Positions 42,995-51,908 of a stretch of 64,000 nt of DNA are shown here, one piece after another. Source of the DNA: Lachnospiraceae bacterium (lineage in GTDB: Bacteria; Bacillota; Clostridia; Lachnospirales; Lachnospiraceae); the NCBI GenBank assembly GCA_024690205.1, contig JAILCX010000043.1, positions 1 to 64,000 of the forward strand, read 5' to 3'. Numbering within the stretch: the stretch's first letter is position 1; every line of letters begins with the position of its first letter. A program made the translations under genes and the position numbers. The notes under the pieces were generated by a model. That model did no database searches. It was given only the letters and a program-made list of their open reading frames with translations, and had not been told where the DNA came from.

Positions 42995-44044
42995 ATGGAA
43001 AGAGATGACAAGATCAAAGCACTTGATGCGGCTATAGGACAGATTGAAAAGCAATTCGGTAAAGGAGCCGTAATGAAACTCGGTGATCCCGCGAGCTCGA
43101 TAAATGTCGAGACCATTCCTACCGGATCGTTAAGCCTTGATATAGCACTTGGACTTGGAGGAATCCCCAAGGGAAGGATTATAGAGATATACGGACCCGA
43201 ATCTTCCGGAAAGACGACCGTTACTCTTCATATGATCGCCGAAGTTCAAAAAAGAGGCGGTATCGCAGGATTCATAGATGCCGAGCATGCTCTTGATCCT
43301 GTATATGCCAGAAATATCGGAGTTGATGTTGATAACCTTTATATATCACAGCCTGATAACGGTGAACAGGCACTCGAAATAACAGAGACCATGGTAAGAT
43401 CAGGTGCCATGGATATAGTGGTTGTCGATTCGGTTGCAGCCCTTGTTCCCAAGGCCGAGATAGACGGAGATATGGGTGATTCCCATGTTGGATTACAGGC
43501 CAGATTGATGTCCCAGGCCCTTCGTAAACTCACGGCAGTTATTTCAAAATCAAACTGCAGCGTAGTCTTTATCAACCAGCTTCGTGAAAAGGTCGGCGTT
43601 ATGTTCGGAAATCCCGAAACAACAACCGGCGGACGTGCACTTAAGTTCTATTCTTCAGTCAGACTTGATGTTCGAAGGATCGAAACATTAAAGCTTCAGG
43701 GAGAGGCTATAGGAAACAGGACCAGAGTTAAGGTCGTTAAGAACAAGATCGCTCCTCCCTTTAAAGAGGCGGAATTCGATATCATCTTCGGCAAAGGTAT
43801 CTCTTTATCGGGTGACCTGGTAGATCTGGCGGCCGAAGCCGAGATCATCAATAAATCGGGTGCATGGTATGCCTATAACGGAAACAAGATCGGACAGGGC
43901 AGAGAAAATACCAAGCTTTATCTTGAAGAAAATCCTGCTGTATTTGATGAGATCAACGCTAAAGTCAGGGCTTTCTACGGATTGGATGGTGCTTCAAATG
44001 ATGATAGTCAGGTCGATACAGGAACTGTCAAAGAAGAGGTTTAA
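42995..44044 (+). CDS. recA: Recombinase RecA
   Basis: 349 residues, full length. Walker A GPESSGKT at residues 67-74, Walker [10 protein letters not shown], the L2-region segment [17 protein letters not shown] and the C-terminal acidic tail are present. It forms filaments on single-stranded DNA for recombination and triggers LexA self-cleavage. AAAGGAG precedes the ATG. The last 44 bases overlap the start of recX. Confidence 0.98.
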   Translation: MERDDKIKALDAAIGQIEKQFGKGAVMKLGDPASSINVETIPTGSLSLDIALGLGGIPKGRIIEIYGPESSGKTTVTLHMIAEVQKRGGIAGFIDAEHALDPVYARNIGVDVDNLYISQPDNGEQALEITETMVRSGAMDIVVVDSVAALVPKAEIDGDMGDSHVGLQARLMSQALRKLTAVISKSNCSVVFINQLREKVGVMFGNPETTTGGRALKFYSSVRLDVRRIETLKLQGEAIGNRTRVKVVKNKIAPPFKEAEFDIIFGKGISLSGDLVDLAAEAEIINKSGAWYAYNGNKIGQGRENTKLYLEENPAVFDEINAKVRAFYGLDGASNDDSQVDTGTVKEEV

Positions 44045-44612
44045 GATCACACTGGAAAACGGGCTCTCCTTTGTTTTATACAAAGGGGAGCTTTCTTCTT
44101 ATGATATTCGTGTAGATAATGAGATCAAAGAAGATCATTATACGGAGATAGTGGAAAAGGTTCTTCCCAAAAGAGCGAAGCTCCGTGCGATGAACCTTCT
44201 AAAACTGCGTCCTTATACAGTTAAGGGGCTGCGTGATAAATTATCAGACGGTGGTTATCCCGAGTTCATAATCGATATTGCCATAGGTTATGTGTCATCT
44301 TACGGATACCTGGATGACAGGAAATACGCTTCCCAATATATTTATACATACAGATCACGAAAGAACCGTAAAAAGATCATAAACGATCTTTTACTTAAAG
44401 GCGTTCCAAAGAGCATCATCATGGAAGCTCTGGATGAAGAGCCTGAAGGGGAGATGAAGGAAGCGGAAGAAGAACAGATTAAGAAATTCCTTACGAAAAA
44501 GGGTTTTTATGACAATCAATTGTCGTATGAAGAAAAGGCAAAACTGTCAGCTTCTCTATACAGGAAAGGCTTTGATCCATCCCTTATCGGGAAATATATC
44601 AACTTGACATAA
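44001..44612 (+). CDS. recX: Regulatory protein RecX
   Basis: 203 residues from the ATG at 44001 (another ATG at 43998 is equally possible). The N-terminus [25 protein letters not shown] is the normal first hairpin of Firmicute RecX, so the longer upstream frame is not used. Three-helix repeats follow, with [16 protein letters not shown] and [13 protein letters not shown] as RecX marks. RecX limits or reshapes RecA filaments. It overlaps recA by 44 bases in a different frame, and its own last codons contain the -35 of the rny promoter. Confidence 0.88.
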   Translation: MIVRSIQELSKKRFKITLENGLSFVLYKGELSSYDIRVDNEIKEDHYTEIVEKVLPKRAKLRAMNLLKLRPYTVKGLRDKLSDGGYPEFIIDIAIGYVSSYGYLDDRKYASQYIYTYRSRKNRKKIINDLLLKGVPKSIIMEALDEEPEGEMKEAEEEQIKKFLTKKGFYDNQLSYEEKAKLSASLYRKGFDPSLIGKYINLT

Positions 44613-44632
44613 CAAAGCCATACAACTATAAT
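44604..44632 (+). promoter_or_regulatory. Full-consensus promoter of rny
   Basis: TTGACA (44604-44609), 17 bases, TATAAT (44627-44632): a perfect match to the vegetative consensus. The -35 is made of the last two sense codons of recX (TTG ACA). Confidence 0.85.
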
Positions 44633-44747
44633 ATTATCTGTTGTAGTTTGCTTAGTATGTTTCTTGCATTCTATGATAGATGGCGAAATACATAGCTTTT
44701 TTGTATTTCCAAAGTACAATGAAAACTTAATAGGAGGTGCTCTTAAG

Positions 44748-46292
44748 ATGCAGATCGTAATAGCGATCGTGGCTACGTTGGTCGTATGTGCACCCATATC
44801 CTGGGCTATAGCTTCTGCTTATCAGAAGAAGGTCGGCTTAAAGAAGGTCGGAAACGCTGAGGATAAAGCACGTGAGATCATCGATGAAGCTCTTAAGACT
44901 GCTGAAGCAAAAAAGAGAGAGTCTTTACTTGAAGTAAAGGAAGAATCCATCAGGGCAAAGAACGACCTTGATAAAGAGATCAAGGAGCGTCGTGCCGAGG
45001 CGCAGAGATTCGAGCGCAGAGTTCAGCAGAAAGAAGAGAACGTCGACAAGAAAGCCGAAGCGATCGAAAAGAAAGAGGCTCACCTTGCTGCCAGAGAGGC
45101 CGAGATCAATAAGGTCAAGCAGGAAGTTGAGAGACTCAACGAACAAAGATTGCACGAGTTAGAGCGAATCTCAGGTTTAACCTCCGAACAGGCAAAAGAG
45201 TACTTATTAAGAATTGTTGAAGACGAAGTGAAACATGAAACGGCCGTGATGATCAAGGAAATGGAGAATCGCGCCAAAGAAGAGGCTGACAAAAAGGCCA
45301 AGGAGTACATCGTTACCGCTATTCAGAAGTGTGCTGCAGATCATGTATCTGAGACAACCATTTCTGTTGTACAGCTTCCCAATGATGAAATGAAGGGAAG
45401 GATAATCGGTAGAGAGGGACGTAATATCAGAACTCTTGAAACGATGACAGGTGTTGATCTTATCATTGATGATACTCCTGAAGCAGTCGTATTGTCAGGC
45501 TTTGATCCCGTAAGAAGGGAAGTTGCCAGAATTGCGCTTGAAAAACTCATTGTCGACGGAAGAATACATCCCGCCCGCATTGAGGAAATGGTAGAGAAAG
45601 CGCAAAAAGAAGTTGAAACAATGATCAAGGAGGAAGGTGAAGCAGCAACGCTTGAAGTTGGTGTTCATGGTATCCATCCCGAACTTGTAAGACTTCTCGG
45701 AAAGATGAAATTCAGAACGAGTTACGGACAGAATGTGTTGAAGCATTCGATCGAAGTTGCTCAGTTGTCGGGACTGCTTGCTGCAGAGCTTGGTCTCGAT
45801 GTGCGTGTGGCTAAAAGAGCCGGTCTCCTTCACGATATAGGAAAGGCTGTAGACCACGAAATGGAAGGCTCACACATCCAGTTGGGTGCAGAGCTGTGTC
45901 GTAAATACAAAGAATCTGCGACAGTTATCAATGCAGTTGAAGCTCATCATGGCGACGTTGAGCCTCAGTCTCTTATCGCAGTCATCGTACAGGCTGCAGA
46001 TGCCATATCTGCTGCTAGACCCGGTGCGAGACGCGAAACACTTGAAACTTACACAACAAGACTTAAGCAGTTGGAAGACATCGCTAATGAATTTAAGGGT
46101 GTCGACAAATCTTTTGCTATTCAGGCAGGTAGAGAGATTCGTGTTATGGTTGTTCCCGAGCAGGTTTCCGATACCGACATGGTGATCATGGCCAGAGATA
46201 TTTCAAAGAAGATAGAATCCGAAATGGAATATCCCGGACAGGTCAAGGTAAATGTCATCAGGGAATCGCGCGTTGTGGATTATGCTAAATAA
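44748..46292 (+). CDS. rny: Ribonuclease Y
   Basis: 514 residues from the ATG at 44748, which follows AGGAGGTG by eight bases; a longer upstream frame has no such signal. An N-terminal membrane helix, a long charged coiled coil (about 25-195), a KH domain (about 205-270, with [15 protein letters not shown]) and an HD domain with [12 protein letters not shown] are in the standard order. It starts mRNA decay at the membrane as part of the degradosome-like network. It has its own consensus promoter and a strong terminator, so it forms a single-gene unit. Confidence 0.96.
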   Translation: MQIVIAIVATLVVCAPISWAIASAYQKKVGLKKVGNAEDKAREIIDEALKTAEAKKRESLLEVKEESIRAKNDLDKEIKERRAEAQRFERRVQQKEENVDKKAEAIEKKEAHLAAREAEINKVKQEVERLNEQRLHELERISGLTSEQAKEYLLRIVEDEVKHETAVMIKEMENRAKEEADKKAKEYIVTAIQKCAADHVSETTISVVQLPNDEMKGRIIGREGRNIRTLETMTGVDLIIDDTPEAVVLSGFDPVRREVARIALEKLIVDGRIHPARIEEMVEKAQKEVETMIKEEGEAATLEVGVHGIHPELVRLLGKMKFRTSYGQNVLKHSIEVAQLSGLLAAELGLDVRVAKRAGLLHDIGKAVDHEMEGSHIQLGAELCRKYKESATVINAVEAHHGDVEPQSLIAVIVQAADAISAARPGARRETLETYTTRLKQLEDIANEFKGVDKSFAIQAGREIRVMVVPEQVSDTDMVIMARDISKKIESEMEYPGQVKVNVIRESRVVDYAK

Positions 46293-46317
46293 CGAACGAG
46301 TAATTCTTAATCAATCG

Positions 46318-46349
46318 GAAGACTTGGATTTATCCAAGTCTTCTTTTTT
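46318..46349 (+). terminator. Intrinsic terminator of rny
   Basis: An 11-pair perfect stem GAAGACTTGGA / TCCAAGTCTTC with loop TTTA, followed by six T. A strong Rho-independent terminator. Confidence 0.95.
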
Positions 46350-46374
46350 GTCTTTAAGTATGTAAAGTCGGCTC

Positions 46375-46403
46375 TTGATAATTTTTTTGATTTGGGCTAA
46401 TAT
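46375..46403 (+). promoter_or_regulatory. Probable promoter of the aminotransferase-Nudix pair
   Basis: TTGATA (46375-46380) and TAATAT (46398-46403) are 17 bases apart, located between the rny terminator and the aminotransferase start. Confidence 0.45.
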
Positions 46404-46458
46404 ATAAACGTTGTGGATTGTATACAATTATACAGGGTTTTACGAAATGGAGAATCAC

Positions 46459-47745
46459 ATGAAAAAATACGCTGAAATGTCTAAAGAAGAACTGCTTTCG
46501 CTTCAGAAGGACCTCAACAAAGAATATGAGGATGCCTGTTCAAAAGGTTTGAAACTAAACATGGCAAGAGGTCTTCCTTCTGCTAAGCAGCTTGACATGG
46601 AGGCTGACTTTTTTGATACATTACATCCCGAATCGGATTTTATTTCCGAAGCGGGTATAGACTGCAGAAACTACGGTGAACTTGTAGGAATTCATGAAGC
46701 CAGAAAACTTATGGCGGATATGATGGAGATATCGGATGAAGAAGTTATAGTATTCGGTAATTCTTCACTTAATGTCATGTACGATACGGTTTGCAGATCC
46801 ATGATCCTCGGTGTTTGCGGTTCAACACCCTGGTGCAAGCTTGATAAGGTTAAGTTCCTTTGTCCGGTCCCCGGTTATGACCGTCATTTTGCCATAACCG
46901 AGCAGTTCGGCATAGAGATGATAAACATTCCTTTAAATGATGACGGCCCGGATATGGACCTTGTTGAAAAGTACGTAAACAATGATCCTGCCGTAAAGGG
47001 TATCTGGTGTGTTCCCAAGTATTCCAATCCTTCAGGTGTTACCTATTCAGATGAAGTAGTAAAGAGATTTGCCGCTTTAAAGCCGGCTGCCGAAGATTTC
47101 AGGATCTATTGGGATAATGCTTACACTATCCATCACCTTTATAACGGAAAGGAAGAAAAGCTCCTTGAGATCCTTGATGAATGCAAGAAGGCAGGAAATC
47201 CCGATATGGTATTTAAATTCTGCTCTACATCCAAGGTTACCTTCCCGGGTTCTGGTATTGCGGCACTCGGCGCATCAAAGAAGAATCTTGATTATGTTAA
47301 AAGCATCATAACGATCCAGACGATAGGACATGATAAGCTTAATCAGTTAAGACATGTCAGGTATTTTAAGAATATCGAAGGAATGCATGCTCACATGAGA
47401 AAGCATGCCGAGATAATAAGACCTAAATTTGAACTCGTTGACAAAGTTCTTACAATGGAACTTGAAGGACTTGGCATAGGAAGATGGACCAAACCGAACG
47501 GCGGATATTTTGTTTCTTTTAACTCTCTTAACGGATGTGCAAAGAAGATTGTCGGAATGTGTAAGGAAGCCGGAGTTACCCTTACGGGTGCCGGAGCTAC
47601 TTATCCTTACAAAAAGGACCCTGATGATTCAAATATAAGGATCGCACCGACATTCCCACCTATTGAAGAGCTTGCCAAAGCACTTGACATATTTGTCCTT
47701 TGCGTAAAGCTTGCTTCGGTTAACTGTCTTTTGGAAACTAAGTGA
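46459..47745 (+). CDS. PLP-dependent aminotransferase (MocR-like, putative aspartate aminotransferase)
   Basis: 428 residues from ATG 46459, preceded by GGAG; earlier in-frame starts lack a site. Fold type I aminotransferase with the PLP lysine at Lys259 (FCSTSKVTFPG), the cofactor-ring Asp in YWDNAYTIHH, and an N-terminal NMARGLPSAKQLDM substrate segment. This matches the single-domain aspartate aminotransferase group related to the MocR enzyme half. It probably joins aspartate and 2-oxoglutarate metabolism; exact substrate is not proven. The Nudix gene starts 11 bases after its stop. Confidence 0.85.
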   Translation: MKKYAEMSKEELLSLQKDLNKEYEDACSKGLKLNMARGLPSAKQLDMEADFFDTLHPESDFISEAGIDCRNYGELVGIHEARKLMADMMEISDEEVIVFGNSSLNVMYDTVCRSMILGVCGSTPWCKLDKVKFLCPVPGYDRHFAITEQFGIEMINIPLNDDGPDMDLVEKYVNNDPAVKGIWCVPKYSNPSGVTYSDEVVKRFAALKPAAEDFRIYWDNAYTIHHLYNGKEEKLLEILDECKKAGNPDMVFKFCSTSKVTFPGSGIAALGASKKNLDYVKSIITIQTIGHDKLNQLRHVRYFKNIEGMHAHMRKHAEIIRPKFELVDKVLTMELEGLGIGRWTKPNGGYFVSFNSLNGCAKKIVGMCKEAGVTLTGAGATYPYKKDPDDSNIRIAPTFPPIEELAKALDIFVLCVKLASVNCLLETK

Positions 47746-47756
47746 TAAGGGGAAAT

Positions 47757-48296
47757 ATGGAACAGATCAAAAGGATTGACAGAAAACTGGTAGCTAAAGG
47801 ATCTATTATCGATTACTACAAAGATACGATGCAGCTTCCCGACGGAACGACATCGGAATGGGATCTTATAGATCATAAAGGCGCAGCCGCTGTTGTACCC
47901 GTACTTGATGACGGCCGCATAATAATGGTCCAGCAGTTTCGAAATGCGCTCGATCGTAATACCCTTGAGATTCCAGCCGGCGGATTGAAAACGCGTAAGG
48001 AACCTACTATTGAAGCGGCAAAAAGAGAGCTCAGGGAAGAGACAGGATTTTCTTCCGATGATCTTGAGCTTCTTTTGAGCATTAAGACCACGGTTGCCTT
48101 TTGCAACGAAAAGATCGATATCTATGTTGCTCATAATCTTAAGCCCGGAGAACAGGACCTTGATGATGATGAGTATGTTGAATATCAGGCATACGAGATA
48201 GATGAACTGATCAGAAGGATATACGCATGTGAGATCCAGGATTCCAAAACGATCTGTGCAATACTCGCTTATAAGGAGAAATATATAAACAAATAA
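47757..48296 (+). CDS. Nudix hydrolase, ADP-ribose pyrophosphatase type
   Basis: 179 residues from ATG 47757, preceded by AAGGGGAAA. The Nudix box G-x5-E-x7-REUXEExGU is perfect: Gly76, Glu82, then RELREETGF at residues 90-98. The preceding LEIPAGGL and the N-terminal strand domain are those of NudF-type ADP-ribose pyrophosphatases. It would clear ADP-ribose or related sugar nucleotides in the cytosol. Second gene of a two-gene unit. Confidence 0.88.
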   Translation: MEQIKRIDRKLVAKGSIIDYYKDTMQLPDGTTSEWDLIDHKGAAAVVPVLDDGRIIMVQQFRNALDRNTLEIPAGGLKTRKEPTIEAAKRELREETGFSSDDLELLLSIKTTVAFCNEKIDIYVAHNLKPGEQDLDDDEYVEYQAYEIDELIRRIYACEIQDSKTICAILAYKEKYINK

Positions 48297-48354
48297 AACA
48301 CCCTATTATGTAAACAATCACACGTTATTTTTTAAAGATTTTTTTCGGATTTTT

Positions 48355-48400
48355 TACCACATATAGTAGTCATAACTTTTATGATTTGCGATATGTGGTA
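48355..48400. promoter_or_regulatory. Long imperfect hairpin upstream of xerD
   Basis: TACCACATAT (48355-48364) and ATATGTGGTA (48391-48400) are perfect inverted arms; inside them TCATAA and TTATGA form a second stem. T-rich sequence lies on both sides, so it may end transcription from the Nudix gene, or act as a regulatory site. The 235-base gap 48297-48531 otherwise holds only the promoter below. Confidence 0.5.
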
Positions 48401-48450
48401 TTTTATTAAAAAAACGACCGAAACCCTTGAAAAATGGGCGAAATTTGCGT

Positions 48451-48506
48451 TTGCAATTTGCTGTTTTTCTGTTTATAATAAACTTCGCACGGCGTTTATG
48501 TAAACG
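48451..48506 (+). promoter_or_regulatory. Promoter of xerD with downstream palindrome
   Basis: TTGCAA (48451-48456) and TATAAT (48474-48479) are 17 bases apart, the same hexamer pair as the yicC promoter. A perfect 14-base palindrome CGTTTATGTAAACG (48493-48506) lies just after the expected start of transcription and could be an operator. Confidence 0.65.
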
Positions 48507-48531
48507 TTAATCGGTATTCGGGAGTTTTCGA

Positions 48532-49416
48532 ATGGAAGAATTGATCAACAGCTTTATGACATATTTACATAATGTAAAAAAGATGTCACAGAACACAGAG
48601 CTGTCGTACAGAAGAGATCTTAATAAGGTAATTTCTTACCTCAAAGACCAGGGTATAGATGATATAAAGAAAGTAACGTCTACTAATCTTACGGGATATG
48701 TTATGTATCTTGAGAAGAATAAATTCTCAGCTGCAACCGTTTCCCGTAATATTGCTTCGCTCAAAGCGTTCTATCACTATCTTGTGAAAGAAGGTCTTGT
48801 GGACGAAGATGCAGCTACGGCACTTCATGCTCCCAAGATCGAAAAGAAGTTACCCGAGATATTATCGATGGATGAAGTTGTTCGTTTGCTTGAACAGCCC
48901 CACGGAGATTCTTCAAAAGATATCCGTGATAAGGCTATGCTTGAGCTTTTATATGCTACAGGTATAAGAGTTACCGAACTTATCACATTAAAGACCGAAG
49001 ATGTCAATCTCAATATGGGTTATATCGTTTGCCGCGATGCCAACAAGGAAAGAGTCATTCCTTTCGGTAACGAAGCAAAAAAGGCATTGACCAGATATCT
49101 CCAGGGAACAAGGAATGCGATGGTAGCTGATCCCAATTCAGAGTACCTGTTTGCAAACTGTTCCGGACAGCCCATGTCGAGACAGGGCTTTTGGAAGCTT
49201 ATTAAATTCTATGCGAAGAAAGCCGGTATTGTTGCTGATATAACACCTCATACACTGAGGCATTCCTTTGCTGCCCATCTGGTCGAGAACGGTGCAGATC
49301 TTCGCAGCGTTCAGGAAATGCTTGGGCATTCGGATATTTCAACAACACAGATCTATGCGCATATGAATCATTCCCATATTAAGGAAGTGTATGCAAAGGC
49401 TCATCCCCGCGGATGA
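48532..49416 (+). CDS. xerD: Tyrosine recombinase XerD
   Basis: 294 residues, the standard length. SAM-like N-terminal core-binding domain (1-90), then the catalytic domain with Arg146 (TGIRVTEL), Lys172, His240 and Arg243 (TPHTLRHSF), His266 (LGHSDIS) and nucleophile Tyr275 (TTQIYAHM). All catalytic residues are present. XerD with XerC resolves chromosome dimers at dif; no phage or integron genes surround it, so it is taken as the housekeeping enzyme. Confidence 0.9.
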   Translation: MEELINSFMTYLHNVKKMSQNTELSYRRDLNKVISYLKDQGIDDIKKVTSTNLTGYVMYLEKNKFSAATVSRNIASLKAFYHYLVKEGLVDEDAATALHAPKIEKKLPEILSMDEVVRLLEQPHGDSSKDIRDKAMLELLYATGIRVTELITLKTEDVNLNMGYIVCRDANKERVIPFGNEAKKALTRYLQGTRNAMVADPNSEYLFANCSGQPMSRQGFWKLIKFYAKKAGIVADITPHTLRHSFAAHLVENGADLRSVQEMLGHSDISTTQIYAHMNHSHIKEVYAKAHPRG

Positions 49417-49444
49417 TCATCTACACGTAAATAATGCAGATTTT

Positions 49445-49476
49445 AAAGGGGATTTCGTAGCAGAAATCCCTTTGTT
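49445..49476 (+). terminator. Stem-loop between xerD and hisS
   Basis: AAAGGGGATTTC (49445-49456) pairs with GAAATCCCTTT (49463-49473) with one bulged G, loop GTAGCA, followed by GTTTAT. It is a weak terminator only 16 bases before the hisS start, so it may allow readthrough and set hisS level. Confidence 0.6.
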
Positions 49477-49491
49477 TATAAGGAGAATAAT

Positions 49492-50763
49492 ATGGCTTTA
49501 ACTAAAAAAACCGTAACAGGAATGAAAGATATCATGCCCGATGAAATGGTCATCAGGGACTATGTAATCTCGGTAATAACTGAAACTTATTCAAGATTCG
49601 GATTCACAAGGATCGAAACTCCCTGTGTGGAAAATATCGAAAACCTAACAAACAAGCAGGGCGGAGATAACGAAAAGCTGATCTTCAAGATCCTTAAAAG
49701 AGGCGAAAAGCTGAATCTTTCAGAAGCAAAGGAAGAAGCTGACCTCGTTGACGGAGGCTTAAGATACGATCTTACTGTTCCTTTGGTAAGATATTTTTCC
49801 AATCACGCAAATGAACTGCCCAATCCATTCAAGGCTTTACAGATGGGAAACGTTTGGCGTGCAGACAGACCTCAGAGAGGACGTTACCGCCAGTTTATGC
49901 AGTGCGATATAGACATACTTGGTGAAAGCACAAACCTTGCCGAGATCGAGCTTATACTGGCAACGACGGCTACTATAGGAAAGCTTGGCTTTAAGAATTT
50001 TGAAATAAGGCTTAATGACAGAAGGATGCTCAAGTCCATGGCTGCTTATGCAGGCTTTAAAGAAGAAGACTATGACAACGTCTTTATCACTCTTGATAAG
50101 ATGGATAAGATCGGTCTTGACGGAGTTACCGCAGAGCTTTCCGAGAACGGATATTCTAAGGAATGTATAGATAAGTACCTTTCTTTGTTTAAGGAACTTG
50201 AATCATATAAAAATGACGGAAGAGGAGCTGTTGAATATCTGTCTTCAACATTAAAGGATTTCCTTTCCGAAGAAGTAAAGAACAATCTGACCGAGATAAT
50301 GGATGCGGTCAATGCTGCCAAAGAGGCTGACTTTGAGCTTGTATTCGATCCTACATTGGTAAGAGGAATGTCATATTATACGGGAACGATATTCGAGATA
50401 GCCATGCCCGAATTCGGAGGAAGCTGCGGCGGTGGCGGAAGATACGATCTTATGGTCGGAAAGTTCACCGGAAACGATGTTCCTGCATGCGGATTTTCAA
50501 TAGGATTCGAAAGAATAATACTTCTTTTGATGGAATCAGGCTTTAAGGTACCCGGTGAAGAAAAAAAGACTGTATTTTTGATTGAAAAGGGAATGAGTTC
50601 GGAACGCTTGACCGAAGCACTTAAAGAGGCGTCTGCTCTTAGAAGTAACGGACAAAAGGTTCTCGTCGTTAAGATGAATAAGAATAAGAAGTTCCAGAAG
50701 GAGCAGCTTACAAAGGAAGGATATACCGAATTTATAGAGTTCTACAGAAATCCACTTAATTAG
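49492..50763 (+). CDS. hisS: Histidine-tRNA ligase
   Basis: 423 residues. Class II synthetase with motif 1 region after MKDIMPDEM, motif 2 QMGNVWRADRPQRGRYRQF, the histidine-specific loop VRGMSYYTGTIFEI (with its Arg), and motif 3 GFSIGFERI. The HisA-type Arg and Tyr residues mean this is a true HisRS and not the paralogue HisZ. The C-terminal anticodon domain covers about residues 330-423 and ends somewhat short. AAGGAG precedes the ATG. No his operon genes are adjacent. Confidence 0.9.
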   Translation: MALTKKTVTGMKDIMPDEMVIRDYVISVITETYSRFGFTRIETPCVENIENLTNKQGGDNEKLIFKILKRGEKLNLSEAKEEADLVDGGLRYDLTVPLVRYFSNHANELPNPFKALQMGNVWRADRPQRGRYRQFMQCDIDILGESTNLAEIELILATTATIGKLGFKNFEIRLNDRRMLKSMAAYAGFKEEDYDNVFITLDKMDKIGLDGVTAELSENGYSKECIDKYLSLFKELESYKNDGRGAVEYLSSTLKDFLSEEVKNNLTEIMDAVNAAKEADFELVFDPTLVRGMSYYTGTIFEIAMPEFGGSCGGGGRYDLMVGKFTGNDVPACGFSIGFERIILLLMESGFKVPGEEKKTVFLIEKGMSSERLTEALKEASALRSNGQKVLVVKMNKNKKFQKEQLTKEGYTEFIEFYRNPLN

Positions 50764-50782
50764 ACAAGAGCTTAAAAGATTA

Positions 50783-51088
50783 TTACAGGAATAATTCAAG
50801 AACAAATACGATTAGACAGCAGATCACAGATACGGGGAAAAGGCCGAGGCCTGCCCATGCTGCGATAATGCCAAGGACAAGAGCTACGCATCCTGAGATA
50901 GGAGAATTGGTAGCTTCAATTATAGCAGGGAAAGTCATCACTGCCAAAGTGACGTAAGGAACATAATAAAGAAAACTCTTTATGAAAGGGTTCTTGATCT
51001 CCTTGCGTATCAAAGTTAGCGGTATCACACGTATGAGATTGGTCGTAAGGATCATAATGAGTATGTAGATCCAGGTTGAATGTTTCAT
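50783..51088 (-). CDS. azlD: Branched-chain amino acid exporter small subunit AzlD
   Basis: 101 residues with three or four membrane helices, of the AzlD family (LIRVIPLTLIRKEIKNPFIKSFLYYVPY is the typical early segment). AzlD works with AzlC in export of branched-chain amino acids and analogues such as 4-azaleucine. It lies two bases after azlC on the minus strand and converges on hisS. Confidence 0.9.
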   Translation of the reverse strand: MKHSTWIYILIMILTTNLIRVIPLTLIRKEIKNPFIKSFLYYVPYVTLAVMTFPAIIEATNSPISGCVALVLGIIAAWAGLGLFPVSVICCLIVFVLELFL

Positions 51089-51090
51089 TT

Positions 51091-51816
51091 TTATTCCGTT
51101 TCGGCGGTGTTTTCCTTAACCGGCTTTATCAAAGCGGCAGCTGCGGAGATCAGTACTGTAAGAACTATAGTGATCGTTCCGGAGCTTATACCGATTTCTT
51201 TAATAATTTCAAGGTTTCTGACAATATAACTTAAGGCAAAGCTTATGATAACAAATATCATTATAGCTTTGTCTTTTTTAGAGGGTGGTATGATGATGGC
51301 AAGGAACATTCCGTAAAGCGCTACACTTAGGGCTGAAACCGCTCTTGAAGGAAGGATTGAACCTGCAATTATTCCCGTCATTGTTCCAAGTGCCCATAGC
51401 GGAGCCGCAACTGCCGTTGCTCCGAATGGGTACCTGGGATTTAAATATCCTTTATAGGCAATGGAAATACCGAAAATTTCATCCGTTACGCAGGAGCCTG
51501 TAAGCACCCTCATTATAAGTGATTCCTTGGGGTCGAATTTCTGAGTGAGTGCAGTGCTCATCAAAAGATATCTTAAATTGGTAACAAGACTCATAAGGAC
51601 AATGCTAAGGTATGAGGCATCCTGGAGAACCATAGTGTACACTCCGTATTCACCTGCCGATGCTCTTGTAAACAGAGAACCGATAAAACCCTGTATGGGA
51701 GTCAGCGAACACTTTTTGGCCATGATGCCAAGAGAAAATGCCACAGCAAAATATCCTAATCCTATTGGAATGCCGTCCCGAATTCCTTGTAAAAATGCCT
51801 TTTTGTTATCGTTCAT
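51091..51816 (-). CDS. azlC: Branched-chain amino acid exporter large subunit AzlC
   Basis: 241 residues with about seven or eight membrane helices. The N-terminal GIRDGIPIGLGYFAVAFSLGIMAKK and the later DEIFGISI are AzlC marks. It forms the export channel with AzlD. AGGAAAAGGA precedes the ATG. The gene diverges from the hybrid kinase at 51909 over a 92-base gap. Confidence 0.92.
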   Translation of the reverse strand: MNDNKKAFLQGIRDGIPIGLGYFAVAFSLGIMAKKCSLTPIQGFIGSLFTRASAGEYGVYTMVLQDASYLSIVLMSLVTNLRYLLMSTALTQKFDPKESLIMRVLTGSCVTDEIFGISIAYKGYLNPRYPFGATAVAAPLWALGTMTGIIAGSILPSRAVSALSVALYGMFLAIIIPPSKKDKAIMIFVIISFALSYIVRNLEIIKEIGISSGTITIVLTVLISAAAALIKPVKENTAETE

Positions 51817-51838
51817 TCCTTTTCCTCAAAACGTTTCT

Positions 51839-51883
51839 ATTATGCACCATATTATGGTAAAAGTGAAGTCTTTTTGGTACAAT
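51839..51883. promoter_or_regulatory. Divergent promoter region azlC / hybrid kinase
   Basis: On the plus strand TGGTACAAT (51875-51883) is an extended -10 before the kinase. On the minus strand CATAAT (plus-strand 51839-51844) is a likely -10 for azlC. A 13-base palindrome ACCATA-T-TATGGT (51846-51858) lies between them and could be a shared operator. Confidence 0.45.
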
Positions 51884-51908
51884 GTAGCAAGAGAAAAAGG
51901 GGTATACA

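Noticed and set aside
43860..44000. Longer recX reading frame starting deep inside recA
   Set aside because: The extra N-terminal residues do not look like protein, while the family start is found at 44001.
44664..44747. Longer N-terminus for RNase Y
   Set aside because: A strong AGGAGGTG and the family's membrane helix both point to the ATG at 44748.
48532..49416. XerD gene as sign of a mobile element or integron
   Set aside because: Neighbours are housekeeping genes and no att site, phage gene or cassette array is present.
49417..49491. T-box leader for hisS
   Set aside because: The gap is only 75 bases and holds just one terminator-like stem; no specifier loop or T-box sequence fits.
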